From positions 953,486 to 1,017,485 of the forward strand of contig JADGEX010000002.1 of assembly GCA_016744135.1 (NCBI GenBank): a stretch of DNA of 64,000 nucleotides. The letters are read 5' to 3'. The position numbers and the translations under genes are program-made. This stretch comes from Pseudodesulfovibrio sp. Its GTDB lineage: Bacteria > Desulfobacterota > Desulfovibrionia > Desulfovibrionales > Desulfovibrionaceae. This document shows positions 52,464 through 60,499 of the stretch, piece by piece; position 1 is the first letter of the stretch; each line of letters begins with the position of its first letter. The notes beneath the pieces are model-generated. The model did no database searches. It had not been told where the DNA came from and saw only the letters and a list, made by a program, of their open reading frames with translations.

Positions 52464-52721
52464 ATGGACATCAGTGGAATCAGTCAAGCGATTGAACTGC
52501 CCAAGCAGCAAGGCGCTGAGCAGAGGGTGGCGGAGCAGCAGAACAGCCAAGCAGAATCGAACGCGAATGAGATGAAGAATATCAAAAAAGCAAAGCTGGA
52601 GCGGCAAGTCATGGCTGATCCTTCTCTTGCGAGTAAGCTTGTCGCAACAGAAGCGACTCCCACTTACAACACAAGTGGATCTGTAATCCAGGCCGTGTCT
52701 ACCTCGCTGGGTGATGTATAG
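52464..52721 (+). CDS. Small protein, possibly of the YjfB-like motility family
   Basis: 85 residues from ATG 52464 behind AAGGAGG. The N terminus MDISGISQAIEL recalls the short MDI..xS.A start of YjfB-type putative motility proteins; the rest is Gln/Asn/Ala-rich and helical. No signal peptide. The FliA-like promoter supports a flagellar link. The family call is weak, but the regulatory one is better supported. A terminator follows, so it is a single-gene unit. Confidence 0.7.
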   Translation: MDISGISQAIELPKQQGAEQRVAEQQNSQAESNANEMKNIKKAKLERQVMADPSLASKLVATEATPTYNTSGSVIQAVSTSLGDV

Positions 52722-52748
52722 TTGGCAACTCTTTTTATACGATAAGAT

Positions 52749-52778
52749 AAGCCCTCTGCACCATGTGCAGAGGGCTTT
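52749..52778 (+). terminator. Terminator after the small motility-type gene
   Basis: Stem built on AAGCCCTCTGCAC / GTGCAGAGGGCTTT around a short loop, about 27 bp after the stop codon. The T-run after it is short. Confidence 0.75.
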
Positions 52779-52841
52779 ATTTGGGACTCCAGACTGAAGC
52801 ATATTTTACAGAATGAAAGTATGCTTGAACCGGATAAACCC

Positions 52842-52875
52842 AAAAAAACCCCGGTAATCATTTGATTGCCGGGGA
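52842..52875 (-). terminator. Terminator of the S1-domain gene
   Basis: Stem CCCCGGTAAT / ATTGCCGGGG (one G-T type mismatch) with a 6-nt loop; on the minus strand it runs into a tract of seven T. It lies 18 bp after the stop at 52893. Confidence 0.85.
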
Positions 52876-52892
52876 TTTATATTTGGTGTGCT

Positions 52893-54362
52893 TTATTTCT
52901 TTTTGTTGAAGGCTGCCTGCAACTTGTCGCCGAGCAGGCCCATACCGCCAGAGGCTTCGGAAGGCTTTTGCTTCTTGGGAGCAAACTGTTTCCAATCACC
53001 GTCGTCCTGTACGTCACCAGTGGTCAGGGAAATCCTGCGGTCATTCGCCTTGACTTCACCGATGATGATTTCAACTGTGTCGCCAGCGTGCAGTTTTTCG
53101 AAGGCTGCCGGTTTCTCGGAACGGGCTATGATTGACTTGGGCAACAGGCCGGTAATGCCGGGCTCAAGCTGGATGAAGATGCCGAATTGTTCCTGCTTTT
53201 CCACAGTTCCTTCGACTTTCTGGCCGGGCTGGTATTTTTCAGCCACGTCGAGCCACGGATCACCTTCGGCGTCCTTCATGGACAGGCTTATGCGGCGTTT
53301 TTCAAGATCAATGGATTTGATTTTGACTGAGACCAATTGGCCTTCAGACACGAAGTCGGCTGGTTTGTTTATACGTTTGGTGTAGCTCATTTCGGAGACA
53401 TGCACCAAGCCGTCCACGCCGGGAGCTATCTCGACAAATGCGCCGAAGTCAGCCAAACGGACAACTTTGCCAGTGACCTTGTCGCCTTCCGTAAAGGTGG
53501 CGGAAAGGGTGTCCCAAGGGTCCTGAGCTAATTCCTTCATGGACAGGGAGATCTTGAGGCGGCCCTTGTCATCGTGTTCGATACGGATGATTTTGGCTTT
53601 GACCTTCTGGCCTACAGTGACGGCTTCCTCGGGATGGCCGATACGGCCGTAGGAAATCTGGGAAATGTGTACCAGACCTTCCAGACCGGGCATGATTTCT
53701 ACGAATGCGCCGAAAGCAGCCAAGCGGGTGATGGTACCTTCCACTTCGTCGCCGACGTTTGTTTCGGAAACAAAGGTTTCGGCAGCTTCGGCAGCATCGC
53801 GTTCCAGCAAGGAACGGCGAGAGACCACTATGTTGCGGCCGTTTTGTTCCAGTTTGGTAACGAGGAACTCAAAAGTTTTGTCTACGTATTCCTCGGGATC
53901 TTCCACATAGCGGCTGTCAATCTGACTGACCGGACAGAATGCGCGACGTTGCATTAGAGTGACATTGAAGCCGCCCTTGCAGGTTGATTCCACTTTGCCT
54001 TCAACGGGCAGGTTGCTGTTCCTTGCTTCTTCAAGCATGGCCAGGCCGCCGATGCCCGAGATGGCGCGGGACAGTTTGATGCCGCCGGAGTCCTTGCCGA
54101 CCACGTAGAGTTCTACGGTGTCGCCGTCGGTTACTGTGCAGTTGCCTTCTTCGTCCAGCATTTCTGCTTTTTCGACGATACCGTCCAGCTTGGTGCCGGT
54201 GTCCACGAAAATCGTGCTTTCACCGACCTGGATGACTTTACCTGAGACCTTGTCGCCAATGTTCAGGTTGTCGCCGCCGCCTTCGCTGTACTGCTCAAAC
54301 AGTTCGGCGAAACTTTCTTCGCCTTCTTCCACGCCGTTACGCTCTTTGAATTCTTCGGACAC
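52893..54362 (-). CDS. rpsA: S1-domain RNA-binding protein (ribosomal protein S1 type)
   Basis: 489 residues with five S1 domains, at about 35-100, 118-185, 203-272, 290-358 and 375-445. Repeats 3 and 4 are the most typical (GLEGLVHISQIS, GVDGLVHVSEMS). Six-domain S1 proteins are usual in proteobacteria, so this could be the ribosomal protein of a shorter type or an S1-like paralogue. S1 binds mRNA upstream of start codons and the small subunit. It lies 24 bp downstream of ftsY on the same strand. Confidence 0.8.
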   Translation of the reverse strand: MSEEFKERNGVEEGEESFAELFEQYSEGGGDNLNIGDKVSGKVIQVGESTIFVDTGTKLDGIVEKAEMLDEEGNCTVTDGDTVELYVVGKDSGGIKLSRAISGIGGLAMLEEARNSNLPVEGKVESTCKGGFNVTLMQRRAFCPVSQIDSRYVEDPEEYVDKTFEFLVTKLEQNGRNIVVSRRSLLERDAAEAAETFVSETNVGDEVEGTITRLAAFGAFVEIMPGLEGLVHISQISYGRIGHPEEAVTVGQKVKAKIIRIEHDDKGRLKISLSMKELAQDPWDTLSATFTEGDKVTGKVVRLADFGAFVEIAPGVDGLVHVSEMSYTKRINKPADFVSEGQLVSVKIKSIDLEKRRISLSMKDAEGDPWLDVAEKYQPGQKVEGTVEKQEQFGIFIQLEPGITGLLPKSIIARSEKPAAFEKLHAGDTVEIIIGEVKANDRRISLTTGDVQDDGDWKQFAPKKQKPSEASGGMGLLGDKLQAAFNKKK

Positions 54363-54386
54363 GATGATTACCGTTCTTTAAAAAGG

Positions 54387-55778
54387 TTATGTAAGAAGTG
54401 CCTTGGCAAAATCCTTGCCATTGAACGGGCGAAGATCTTCCATCTTTTCGCCCAGGCCGACGTAGGTTATCGGCAGTTTGTTTTGCAGAGTCACTGCCAC
54501 CACTACACCGCCTTTGGCTGTGCCGTCCAGCTTGGTCAGGATTATTTCGTCTACGCCAACAGCCTCATTGAACAGTTTGGTCTGAGACAGGGCGTTTTGC
54601 CCGGTGGTGGCATCGATGACCAGCACGTTGCGGTGAGGAGCACCTTCATGCTTCTTGCCGACGACTCGCTGGATTTTGGTTAATTCTTCCATCAGGTTGG
54701 TTTTGGTGTGCAGCCTGCCTGCCGTGTCGAGCAGCAGCAGGTCATACCCTTCGCTGATAGCCTTGTCCATGGCTTCGAAAGCCACAGCTGCCGGGTCTGA
54801 GCCTTCGGTCTTCGCAAAGAACCCCGCGCCAATGCGTGTGGCCCAGACTTCAAGCTGTTCGATAGCGGCTGCCCGGAAAGTGTCACCTGCGGCAATAAGC
54901 ACTTTGCGGCCCTGCATCTGAGCGCGGTGGGCCAGTTTTGCAATGGTCGTTGTTTTGCCTACACCGTTGACACCTACCATCATGAGGACTTCGGGGGGAT
55001 TCACGGCTTCGATACGGGGCGGAACCTTGAAAATGTCTTCCAACTCGTCGCGCAAGATATCTTTGAAGTCATCCGGGTTGTCGGTCCCGGCTTTACGGGC
55101 ACGAGTCTTGAGGTTGTCCATGAGCTGGTTGGCCGCTTCCATGCCCACATCCGCCATGATGAGGATTTCCTCAAATTCTTCCCAGAATTCGTCGTTCAGA
55201 GAGGAGTGGGTGGAGAGCAGATTGTCGATACGTTTGGTGATCTGCTCACGGGTTTTGGATATGCCTTCGGATAATTTGAGGAACAGACGATCGCGTTCGT
55301 CTTCCTCATCTTCCAGGTCCAAGGCCAGAGTCAGTCTGTATTGTAATTCGGATTTGAATTCGGCAACGACAACATAACCCATTTCGTTGAGCCATGCATC
55401 GAATTTGGTGATGAAGTCTTTGGCTTCGGCGTCAGGTGCACCCAATGCTTTAAACAGAAAAGCAAGACGATCCCAAAGGTCCTGGCCTTTCTCGTCCACG
55501 CCTTCAACTATAATATTCAGCCATTGGGAGAGTTTGGGGTCTGCCTGTCGTAAAGACAGCGTCAGGCCTGCCTGCCAGTCTTCGCTCGGTGTGGGGGCGG
55601 CATCGGTTTCCTGCGTGGGAGTAGAAGCTTCGGCCACAGTTTGAGCAGGGGCTTCTGGTTCGGGAGCAGTATGCTCCTCGATTTCTATGCCCTTTTCTTT
55701 TTTGTATTCGTCAAGAGCCTGTTGCGCCGCATCTTCCGGGCTTGACCAAGCTTTTTTCAGTTTGCTGAAAAATCCCAT
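54387..55778 (-). CDS. ftsY: FtsY, signal recognition particle receptor
   Basis: 463 residues. The N-terminal acidic, Pro/Glu/Thr-rich A domain (about 20-70) is followed by the NG GTPase domains. G motifs seen: GVNGVGKTTTIAKLA, DTFRAAAIEQL, DTAGRLHTK, TKLDGTAKGG and the closing GLGEKMEDLRPF. It docks SRP-ribosome complexes at the membrane. The length is normal with a long A domain. Confidence 0.95.
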   Translation of the reverse strand: MGFFSKLKKAWSSPEDAAQQALDEYKKEKGIEIEEHTAPEPEAPAQTVAEASTPTQETDAAPTPSEDWQAGLTLSLRQADPKLSQWLNIIVEGVDEKGQDLWDRLAFLFKALGAPDAEAKDFITKFDAWLNEMGYVVVAEFKSELQYRLTLALDLEDEEDERDRLFLKLSEGISKTREQITKRIDNLLSTHSSLNDEFWEEFEEILIMADVGMEAANQLMDNLKTRARKAGTDNPDDFKDILRDELEDIFKVPPRIEAVNPPEVLMMVGVNGVGKTTTIAKLAHRAQMQGRKVLIAAGDTFRAAAIEQLEVWATRIGAGFFAKTEGSDPAAVAFEAMDKAISEGYDLLLLDTAGRLHTKTNLMEELTKIQRVVGKKHEGAPHRNVLVIDATTGQNALSQTKLFNEAVGVDEIILTKLDGTAKGGVVVAVTLQNKLPITYVGLGEKMEDLRPFNGKDFAKALLT

Positions 55779-55930
55779 GAGGACCTCATGATTTGGTGTC
55801 GTTGTTGTTAGGGCGTAGTTAATAGCCTACCTGACTTCCGGTTGCAATAGATGATATGATGCTACGGGATGTTGCCATTCTTCGTGTGAGAAGCTAGGTA
55901 CAGGGAAAAATTATCGAGAGGATATATCAT

Positions 55931-57298
55931 ATGAAACGGACCAAGATAAAAGACGCATTGAACGCCACGGCTCCGATGGACGAAATTACCATCAAGGGCT
56001 GGGTTCGTTCCAAGCGTGACAACAAGGGCTTTTCTTTTGTGGCGCTTAATGATGGTTCCTGTCTGTCCACTATCCAGGCTATTGTGGATCATACCCCAGA
56101 GATCGAGGAAGCTTTGACCAGAGTGGGAACGGGTGCATCCGTTGCTATTACTGGTGAACTTGTCGAATCTCCTGGCAAAGGGCAGAGGTGGGAGGTGCGA
56201 GGTAAGGCTCTTGAGGTGATTGGCGAGGCTGATCAGGAGACGTTCCCTTTGCAAAAAAAACGTCATTCCGACGAATTTTTGCGTTCCATTGCCCATTTGC
56301 GGCCTCGGACCAATAAATACAGTGCTATGTTTCGTATGCGTTCAGCATTGGCTCAGGCTGTTCACAAGTATTTCGCGGAAAAAGATTTTTTTTACATCCA
56401 TACACCGATCATCACCGGTTCTGATTGTGAGGGCGCGGGAGAGATGTTCCGTGTAACCAGCTTGGAAGCCGGGTCCCAGTTGCCTCCTGAAGAGGACTTT
56501 TTTGGGAAACCGTCCCAATTGACCGTGTCAGGTCAGTTGTCCGCAGAAATGTTTTCTCTGTCTCTAGGGGATGTATATACCTTTGGGCCGACCTTTCGTG
56601 CCGAAAATTCCAATACGCCGCGTCACGTGGCCGAATTTTGGATGATCGAACCGGAAATTGTTTTTTCCGATTTGTCTGACGACATGGATTTGGGCGAGGA
56701 CATGATTAAGTATCTGATTACTCATATGCTTGATAATTGCGCCGAAGATGTAGAGTTGTTCGCCAAGTGGGTGGACAAGGGGCTTATGCCTACATTGGAA
56801 AACATTTTGAAAGAACCTTTCAAACGGTTGCCCTACACCGAGGCCATCGATATTCTCAAGAAGACCAAGAAAGAGTTCGAATATCCGGTTGAGTGGGGTA
56901 TGGATCTTCAGACCGAGCACGAACGCTTCCTGTGTGAAGAGAAGTTCAAGAGGCCCGTTTATGTTTACGATTATCCCAAGATCATCAAGCCGTTTTACAT
57001 GCGTATGAATGACGACGATAAGACCGTGGCGGCCATGGATTGTCTGGTGCCGCGTATCGGTGAGCTTATTGGCGGCAGTCAGCGTGAAGAACGTCTGGAT
57101 GTGTTGGTAGCCCGTATGGACGAAATGGGACTCGATAAGGAAGACTACTGGTGGTATCTTGATTCCCGTAAGTACGGTACTGCTCCACATGCCGGATTTG
57201 GTATGGGCTTCGAGCGTATGCTTATGCTGGTGACGGGTGTTTCCAACATCCGTGACGTCATGCCGTTCCCCAGGACTCCCAAGAGTCTTGATTTTTAG
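55931..57298 (+). CDS. asnS: Asparaginyl-tRNA synthetase
   Basis: 455 residues. An N-terminal OB fold (about 18-110; [23 protein letters not shown]) is followed by the class II catalytic core with motif 2 [25 protein letters not shown] and motif 3 [15 protein letters not shown]. The residues after motif 2 and the length fit AsnRS rather than AspRS. AGAGGA precedes ATG 55931. A terminator follows. Confidence 0.95.
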   Translation: MKRTKIKDALNATAPMDEITIKGWVRSKRDNKGFSFVALNDGSCLSTIQAIVDHTPEIEEALTRVGTGASVAITGELVESPGKGQRWEVRGKALEVIGEADQETFPLQKKRHSDEFLRSIAHLRPRTNKYSAMFRMRSALAQAVHKYFAEKDFFYIHTPIITGSDCEGAGEMFRVTSLEAGSQLPPEEDFFGKPSQLTVSGQLSAEMFSLSLGDVYTFGPTFRAENSNTPRHVAEFWMIEPEIVFSDLSDDMDLGEDMIKYLITHMLDNCAEDVELFAKWVDKGLMPTLENILKEPFKRLPYTEAIDILKKTKKEFEYPVEWGMDLQTEHERFLCEEKFKRPVYVYDYPKIIKPFYMRMNDDDKTVAAMDCLVPRIGELIGGSQREERLDVLVARMDEMGLDKEDYWWYLDSRKYGTAPHAGFGMGFERMLMLVTGVSNIRDVMPFPRTPKSLDF

Positions 57299-57330
57299 GT
57301 TTCAATAATTACTATATAATAGGTTTAATG

Positions 57331-57366
57331 GAAGGCCCGGTGCAATTGCACCGGGCCTTTGTTTTA
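57331..57366 (+). terminator. Bidirectional terminator between asnS and the AraC/GyrI gene
   Basis: Stem AAGGCCCGGTGCAA / TTGCACCGGGCCTT without a proper loop beyond the centre, followed by T residues. It serves the convergent genes asnS and araC-type. Confidence 0.85.
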
Positions 57367-58272
57367 TTTGAGGGGGAGGTAGATGTCTGTCAGTAACTCA
57401 TCTGGTTGCGTGTGATCCGGTGAATTGAGATAGACTTCAAAGCTGGGTTCTTCCCTGAATTCTCGTCCACTTTTAGGCAACCATTCGCCCATGAGTTTTC
57501 CATAGGTTTGTTCAAGCCCTGCGTATGGCCCTTTGTGTGTGGTGACGGCGTATTCTCCACCCGACAGGATTTGAGAGCCTATTTCACCGGTTGCTTCAAC
57601 ATCGTCGTTAATGGTGAAGCAAGCGTCGTAGCGAATTTTATCCTCGGGAGTGACCTGCGGATCATCGTAGCAGATGCCAATGAATTTTGGCATGTTCGCG
57701 AAAAGGCCTCTTTTTTCTGCCCATGTGCAAAGAGTTTTCCATGCTTTGTCGCATTCGATGTACGGTCCAACGTGTCTGACAAAGGCAACCCTCATTGGTT
57801 TCACTTTTTCAATTTTAACTTCCATGTCTGTCTCCTTTTGGTTTGCAACAACCAACCCGTCGCGCACTGATTCAGGGAGGTAGTGTACAGAGCCGGAAAG
57901 TTTTGCGTACAAAATTTTCCAATGTTTTTCCTGATACTTGGATGGAGGACAATCAAACTTTTTTTTGAATGCCCGGCTGAAGGACTCCACGGTTTCATAT
58001 CCCGCGTCGAAAGAAGCGTCCGTCACCGAGGAAGTCCCCAGTGCCAGTCTGGTGGCCGCTCTTTCCATACGGATTCGACGAATATGTTCAACAACGGTCT
58101 CGCTGAACATTCCTTTGAAAATCCGATGAAAATGTATCGGAGAAAAAAAGGTCATGGCGGCAAGTGATTCAAGCGTCATATCTTCGTCAAGATTGGCCTG
58201 AATATGTTGTAACACCGTATGCATTCGTTCGAAATATAAGTTTCTGGTGGTGTCCTTCATCGTGTTTTCCAT
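57364..58272 (-). CDS. AraC-family regulator with GyrI-like effector domain
   Basis: 302 residues. The N-terminal AraC DNA-binding domain (about 14-110; LESLAAMTFFSPIHFHRIFKGMFSETV and DASFDAGYETVESFSRAFKKKF) is followed by a GyrI-like ligand-binding domain (about 145-300) with VAFVRHVGPY and GGEYAVTTHKGPY. Rob/SoxS-related proteins of this layout sense small molecules and control efflux or stress genes. It is divergent from the tetR-RND operon, so a link to drug efflux is plausible. Two Met codons (58272 and 58260) lie near the start. Confidence 0.88.
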   Translation of the reverse strand: MENTMKDTTRNLYFERMHTVLQHIQANLDEDMTLESLAAMTFFSPIHFHRIFKGMFSETVVEHIRRIRMERAATRLALGTSSVTDASFDAGYETVESFSRAFKKKFDCPPSKYQEKHWKILYAKLSGSVHYLPESVRDGLVVANQKETDMEVKIEKVKPMRVAFVRHVGPYIECDKAWKTLCTWAEKRGLFANMPKFIGICYDDPQVTPEDKIRYDACFTINDDVEATGEIGSQILSGGEYAVTTHKGPYAGLEQTYGKLMGEWLPKSGREFREEPSFEVYLNSPDHTQPDELLTDIYLPLK

Positions 58273-58397
58273 GCGAGCAGACTACGGGTGTTCGGGAGGA
58301 TTGGCTTGATCATTTCTGCCGTTTTCAACGGAATTGCACGAATAGCATGTAACCTTTTCTTTGCCAAAAGCGATTGACTCTGTAGTAAGAGTGATTT

Positions 58398-58422
58398 ATT
58401 CATTTGATTAATTCAAATGAAT
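58398..58422. promoter_or_regulatory. Perfect 25-bp palindrome, candidate TetR operator
   Basis: Half-sites ATTCATTTGA and TCAAATGAAT pair perfectly around a 5-nt centre (TTAAT). It sits 14 bp upstream of the tetR start at 58437, inside the divergent intergenic region. The position fits autorepression by the TetR protein and control of the following efflux genes. Confidence 0.7.
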
Positions 58423-58436
58423 GGAAAGGTACGCAA

Positions 58437-59120
58437 ATGAAAAAACAAAAGATATCACCGGAAAGAACCCAACTTCAACTTCTTCAAGCAGGTATGCATT
58501 TGTTTGGCTTGAATGGCTTTAAAGGCACTCGAACGCGAGAACTTGCCCAGTTGGCGGGAGTCAATCAGGCCGCCATACCGTATCACTTTGGAGGCAAGGC
58601 AGGATTATATCTGGCGGTAGCCGCGTATGTCGTTAAGCGCGGTCGAGATCAAATGAAGGATGAAATTGAAATGATTGAGCTCAAGGTGAAGAGCGGTGGG
58701 CTTCTCAAAGCAGACGCTGAACACCTTTTGATGAATTTCTTCTTTGGTTTCATGGATAATGTCATATTGTCAGAAGATTTGAGTGATCGGTCCCGTTTCA
58801 TTTTAAGGGAGTATTCAACGCCTGGGGCCGGGTTCGAAATCATTTATGAAGGCTTGATCGGGAAAATACATAAACTGTTATGCCAGTTGGTTGGGATTAT
58901 TGAAGGTAATCCCCCTGAAAGTGAGCGTGTCATTTTGAAGACTCACGTATTGTTTGGCACGGTCATCGGTAATGCATTGACCAGGAATTTGTTGTTCAGA
59001 AGATTAAATTGGGATGATTTTACCCCTGAAAGGATTGGTAGAATGAAGCAAACCATTGCGGAAATTGTTTGCCACGGTTTGAGACTTGATGATCCGCAAA
59101 AATATTTGGAGACTTCATGA
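58437..59120 (+). CDS. TetR-family repressor of an RND efflux operon
   Basis: 227 residues from ATG 58437 (GAAAGG upstream; an in-frame ATG at 58404 lies in the operator). The N-terminal TetR HTH is clear: LFGLNGFKGTRTRELAQLAGVNQAAIPYHFGGKAGLY (about 19-55). The C-terminal region resembles the CecR/DUF1956 group. Its stop overlaps the adaptor start (ATGA), so it is the first gene of the adaptor-permease operon and presumably its repressor. Confidence 0.88.
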   Translation: MKKQKISPERTQLQLLQAGMHLFGLNGFKGTRTRELAQLAGVNQAAIPYHFGGKAGLYLAVAAYVVKRGRDQMKDEIEMIELKVKSGGLLKADAEHLLMNFFFGFMDNVILSEDLSDRSRFILREYSTPGAGFEIIYEGLIGKIHKLLCQLVGIIEGNPPESERVILKTHVLFGTVIGNALTRNLLFRRLNWDDFTPERIGRMKQTIAEIVCHGLRLDDPQKYLETS

Positions 59121-60499
59121 TAGCTCGTTTCAAGGAAAAGTGTCCGTATTGGAAAAAGTTGCTTATTATTCCTGTTGTTGGGCTGGGGATTCTGTTTTTC
59201 GTGATATTGGTCAAGACAAAGCAACAACCGGTGAAGAAATCACTGGAGGAACGGGTAACGTCGGTTCGGGTTGTTGAAGCTGAGGCTATGCCCGTAGTGC
59301 CGCGTGCTATTGGATATGGATATATACAACCTGGTCAAGTTTGGGATGCTGTAGCTGAAGTTCCCGGCAAAGTCGTAGAGGTGCACCCTGAGTTTGAGAG
59401 GGGGGCTGTTCTTGCCAAAGGCGAAATACTCATGCGTATTGATCCTGCTGCCTCAGGTTATATTAGGGAGCAATCCGAAGCAGAGGTTGAACGAGTGCAG
59501 GCAGAGCTGCGCAAGCTGGATCAATCAGAACAGGATACGCGTCGGCAATTGGAAGTGGAGCAGGGGCGACTTAAGCTGTCAGCCAAGGATCTTGACCGTA
59601 ATAAAAAGCTTGTAAATCAGGGTGTTATTTCTCAGTCTGAGCTTGATGCTCAGGAGCAGAGCTATCTTTCACAGCGAAACGTTGTGCAAAACTATCAATC
59701 GACGCTCAATGGAATTCCGGCAAGTCGAGCCTCGCTCAAGGCGCAGTTGGCGTCGGCTCGTTCCAAGACGGCTGGGGCGCGTTTGGATGAAGATAACACC
59801 GTCATTCGAACGCCGTTTAATTGTCGGATTTCGGCAACCAATGTGGAGTTGGGACAGGCTGTAGGAATGAATCAGGTCGTGGCAACCCTTGATTCTCTCG
59901 GTGAAAACGAGGCTCTGGTCCAGGTGCCGCTTTATGTCTTCAAAAATCTTTTGCCTCAAGGGAAGATGGCTATTCCCGGTTCCCAAGTCCAGATGGAAGA
60001 GTTCCGGCAGTTCCTCGGTATTGATGCCATGATTCGTGTGCGCACTCAGGAGCGAACCATGGAGTGGATCGGCCATGTTACGCGAATATCCGATGCTGTG
60101 GATGCTGATACACGGACTATCGGGGTGTTTGTTTCAGTGGATAATCGCATCCAAAATTCACAGGGCGAGCAGAACACGCCTCTTATAAAAAATATGTATG
60201 CCGAAGTGGAATTGCTCGGTAAGCCGACAGAACCACTTGTCGTTGTCCCTCGTACAGCCGTGGAAGCAGGATATGTGAATGTCGTAAACGCAGAGGGGCG
60301 CCTTGAGCGTCGTCGTGTGACCATCGCTTTTGTGCAATCATCTATTGCGGTTTTGCGAAGTGGTGTAGTCATTGGAGATCGTGTTGTCGTCTCGGAACTG
60401 ATTCCTGCTATTGAAGGAATGAGGCTTAGGCCTGAACTTGATGAGACGTTACAGAAGCGCATGGAAGATGAAGCTCTGGCAAGGACGGCTGCAAAATGA
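59117..60499 (+). CDS. RND efflux periplasmic adaptor (HlyD/membrane-fusion family)
   Basis: 460 residues. One N-terminal membrane anchor (about 12-32). Two lipoyl-like halves (AEVPGKVVEVHPEF..., ...VIRTPFNCRISATNVELGQAV) frame a long coiled-coil hairpin (about 110-210). Beta-barrel and membrane-proximal domains follow (VPRTAVEAGYVNVV). It would connect the permease to a TolC-like outer-membrane channel; no such gene is adjacent. It is coupled at both ends by ATGA. Confidence 0.92.
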   Translation: MIARFKEKCPYWKKLLIIPVVGLGILFFVILVKTKQQPVKKSLEERVTSVRVVEAEAMPVVPRAIGYGYIQPGQVWDAVAEVPGKVVEVHPEFERGAVLAKGEILMRIDPAASGYIREQSEAEVERVQAELRKLDQSEQDTRRQLEVEQGRLKLSAKDLDRNKKLVNQGVISQSELDAQEQSYLSQRNVVQNYQSTLNGIPASRASLKAQLASARSKTAGARLDEDNTVIRTPFNCRISATNVELGQAVGMNQVVATLDSLGENEALVQVPLYVFKNLLPQGKMAIPGSQVQMEEFRQFLGIDAMIRVRTQERTMEWIGHVTRISDAVDADTRTIGVFVSVDNRIQNSQGEQNTPLIKNMYAEVELLGKPTEPLVVVPRTAVEAGYVNVVNAEGRLERRRVTIAFVQSSIAVLRSGVVIGDRVVVSELIPAIEGMRLRPELDETLQKRMEDEALARTAAK

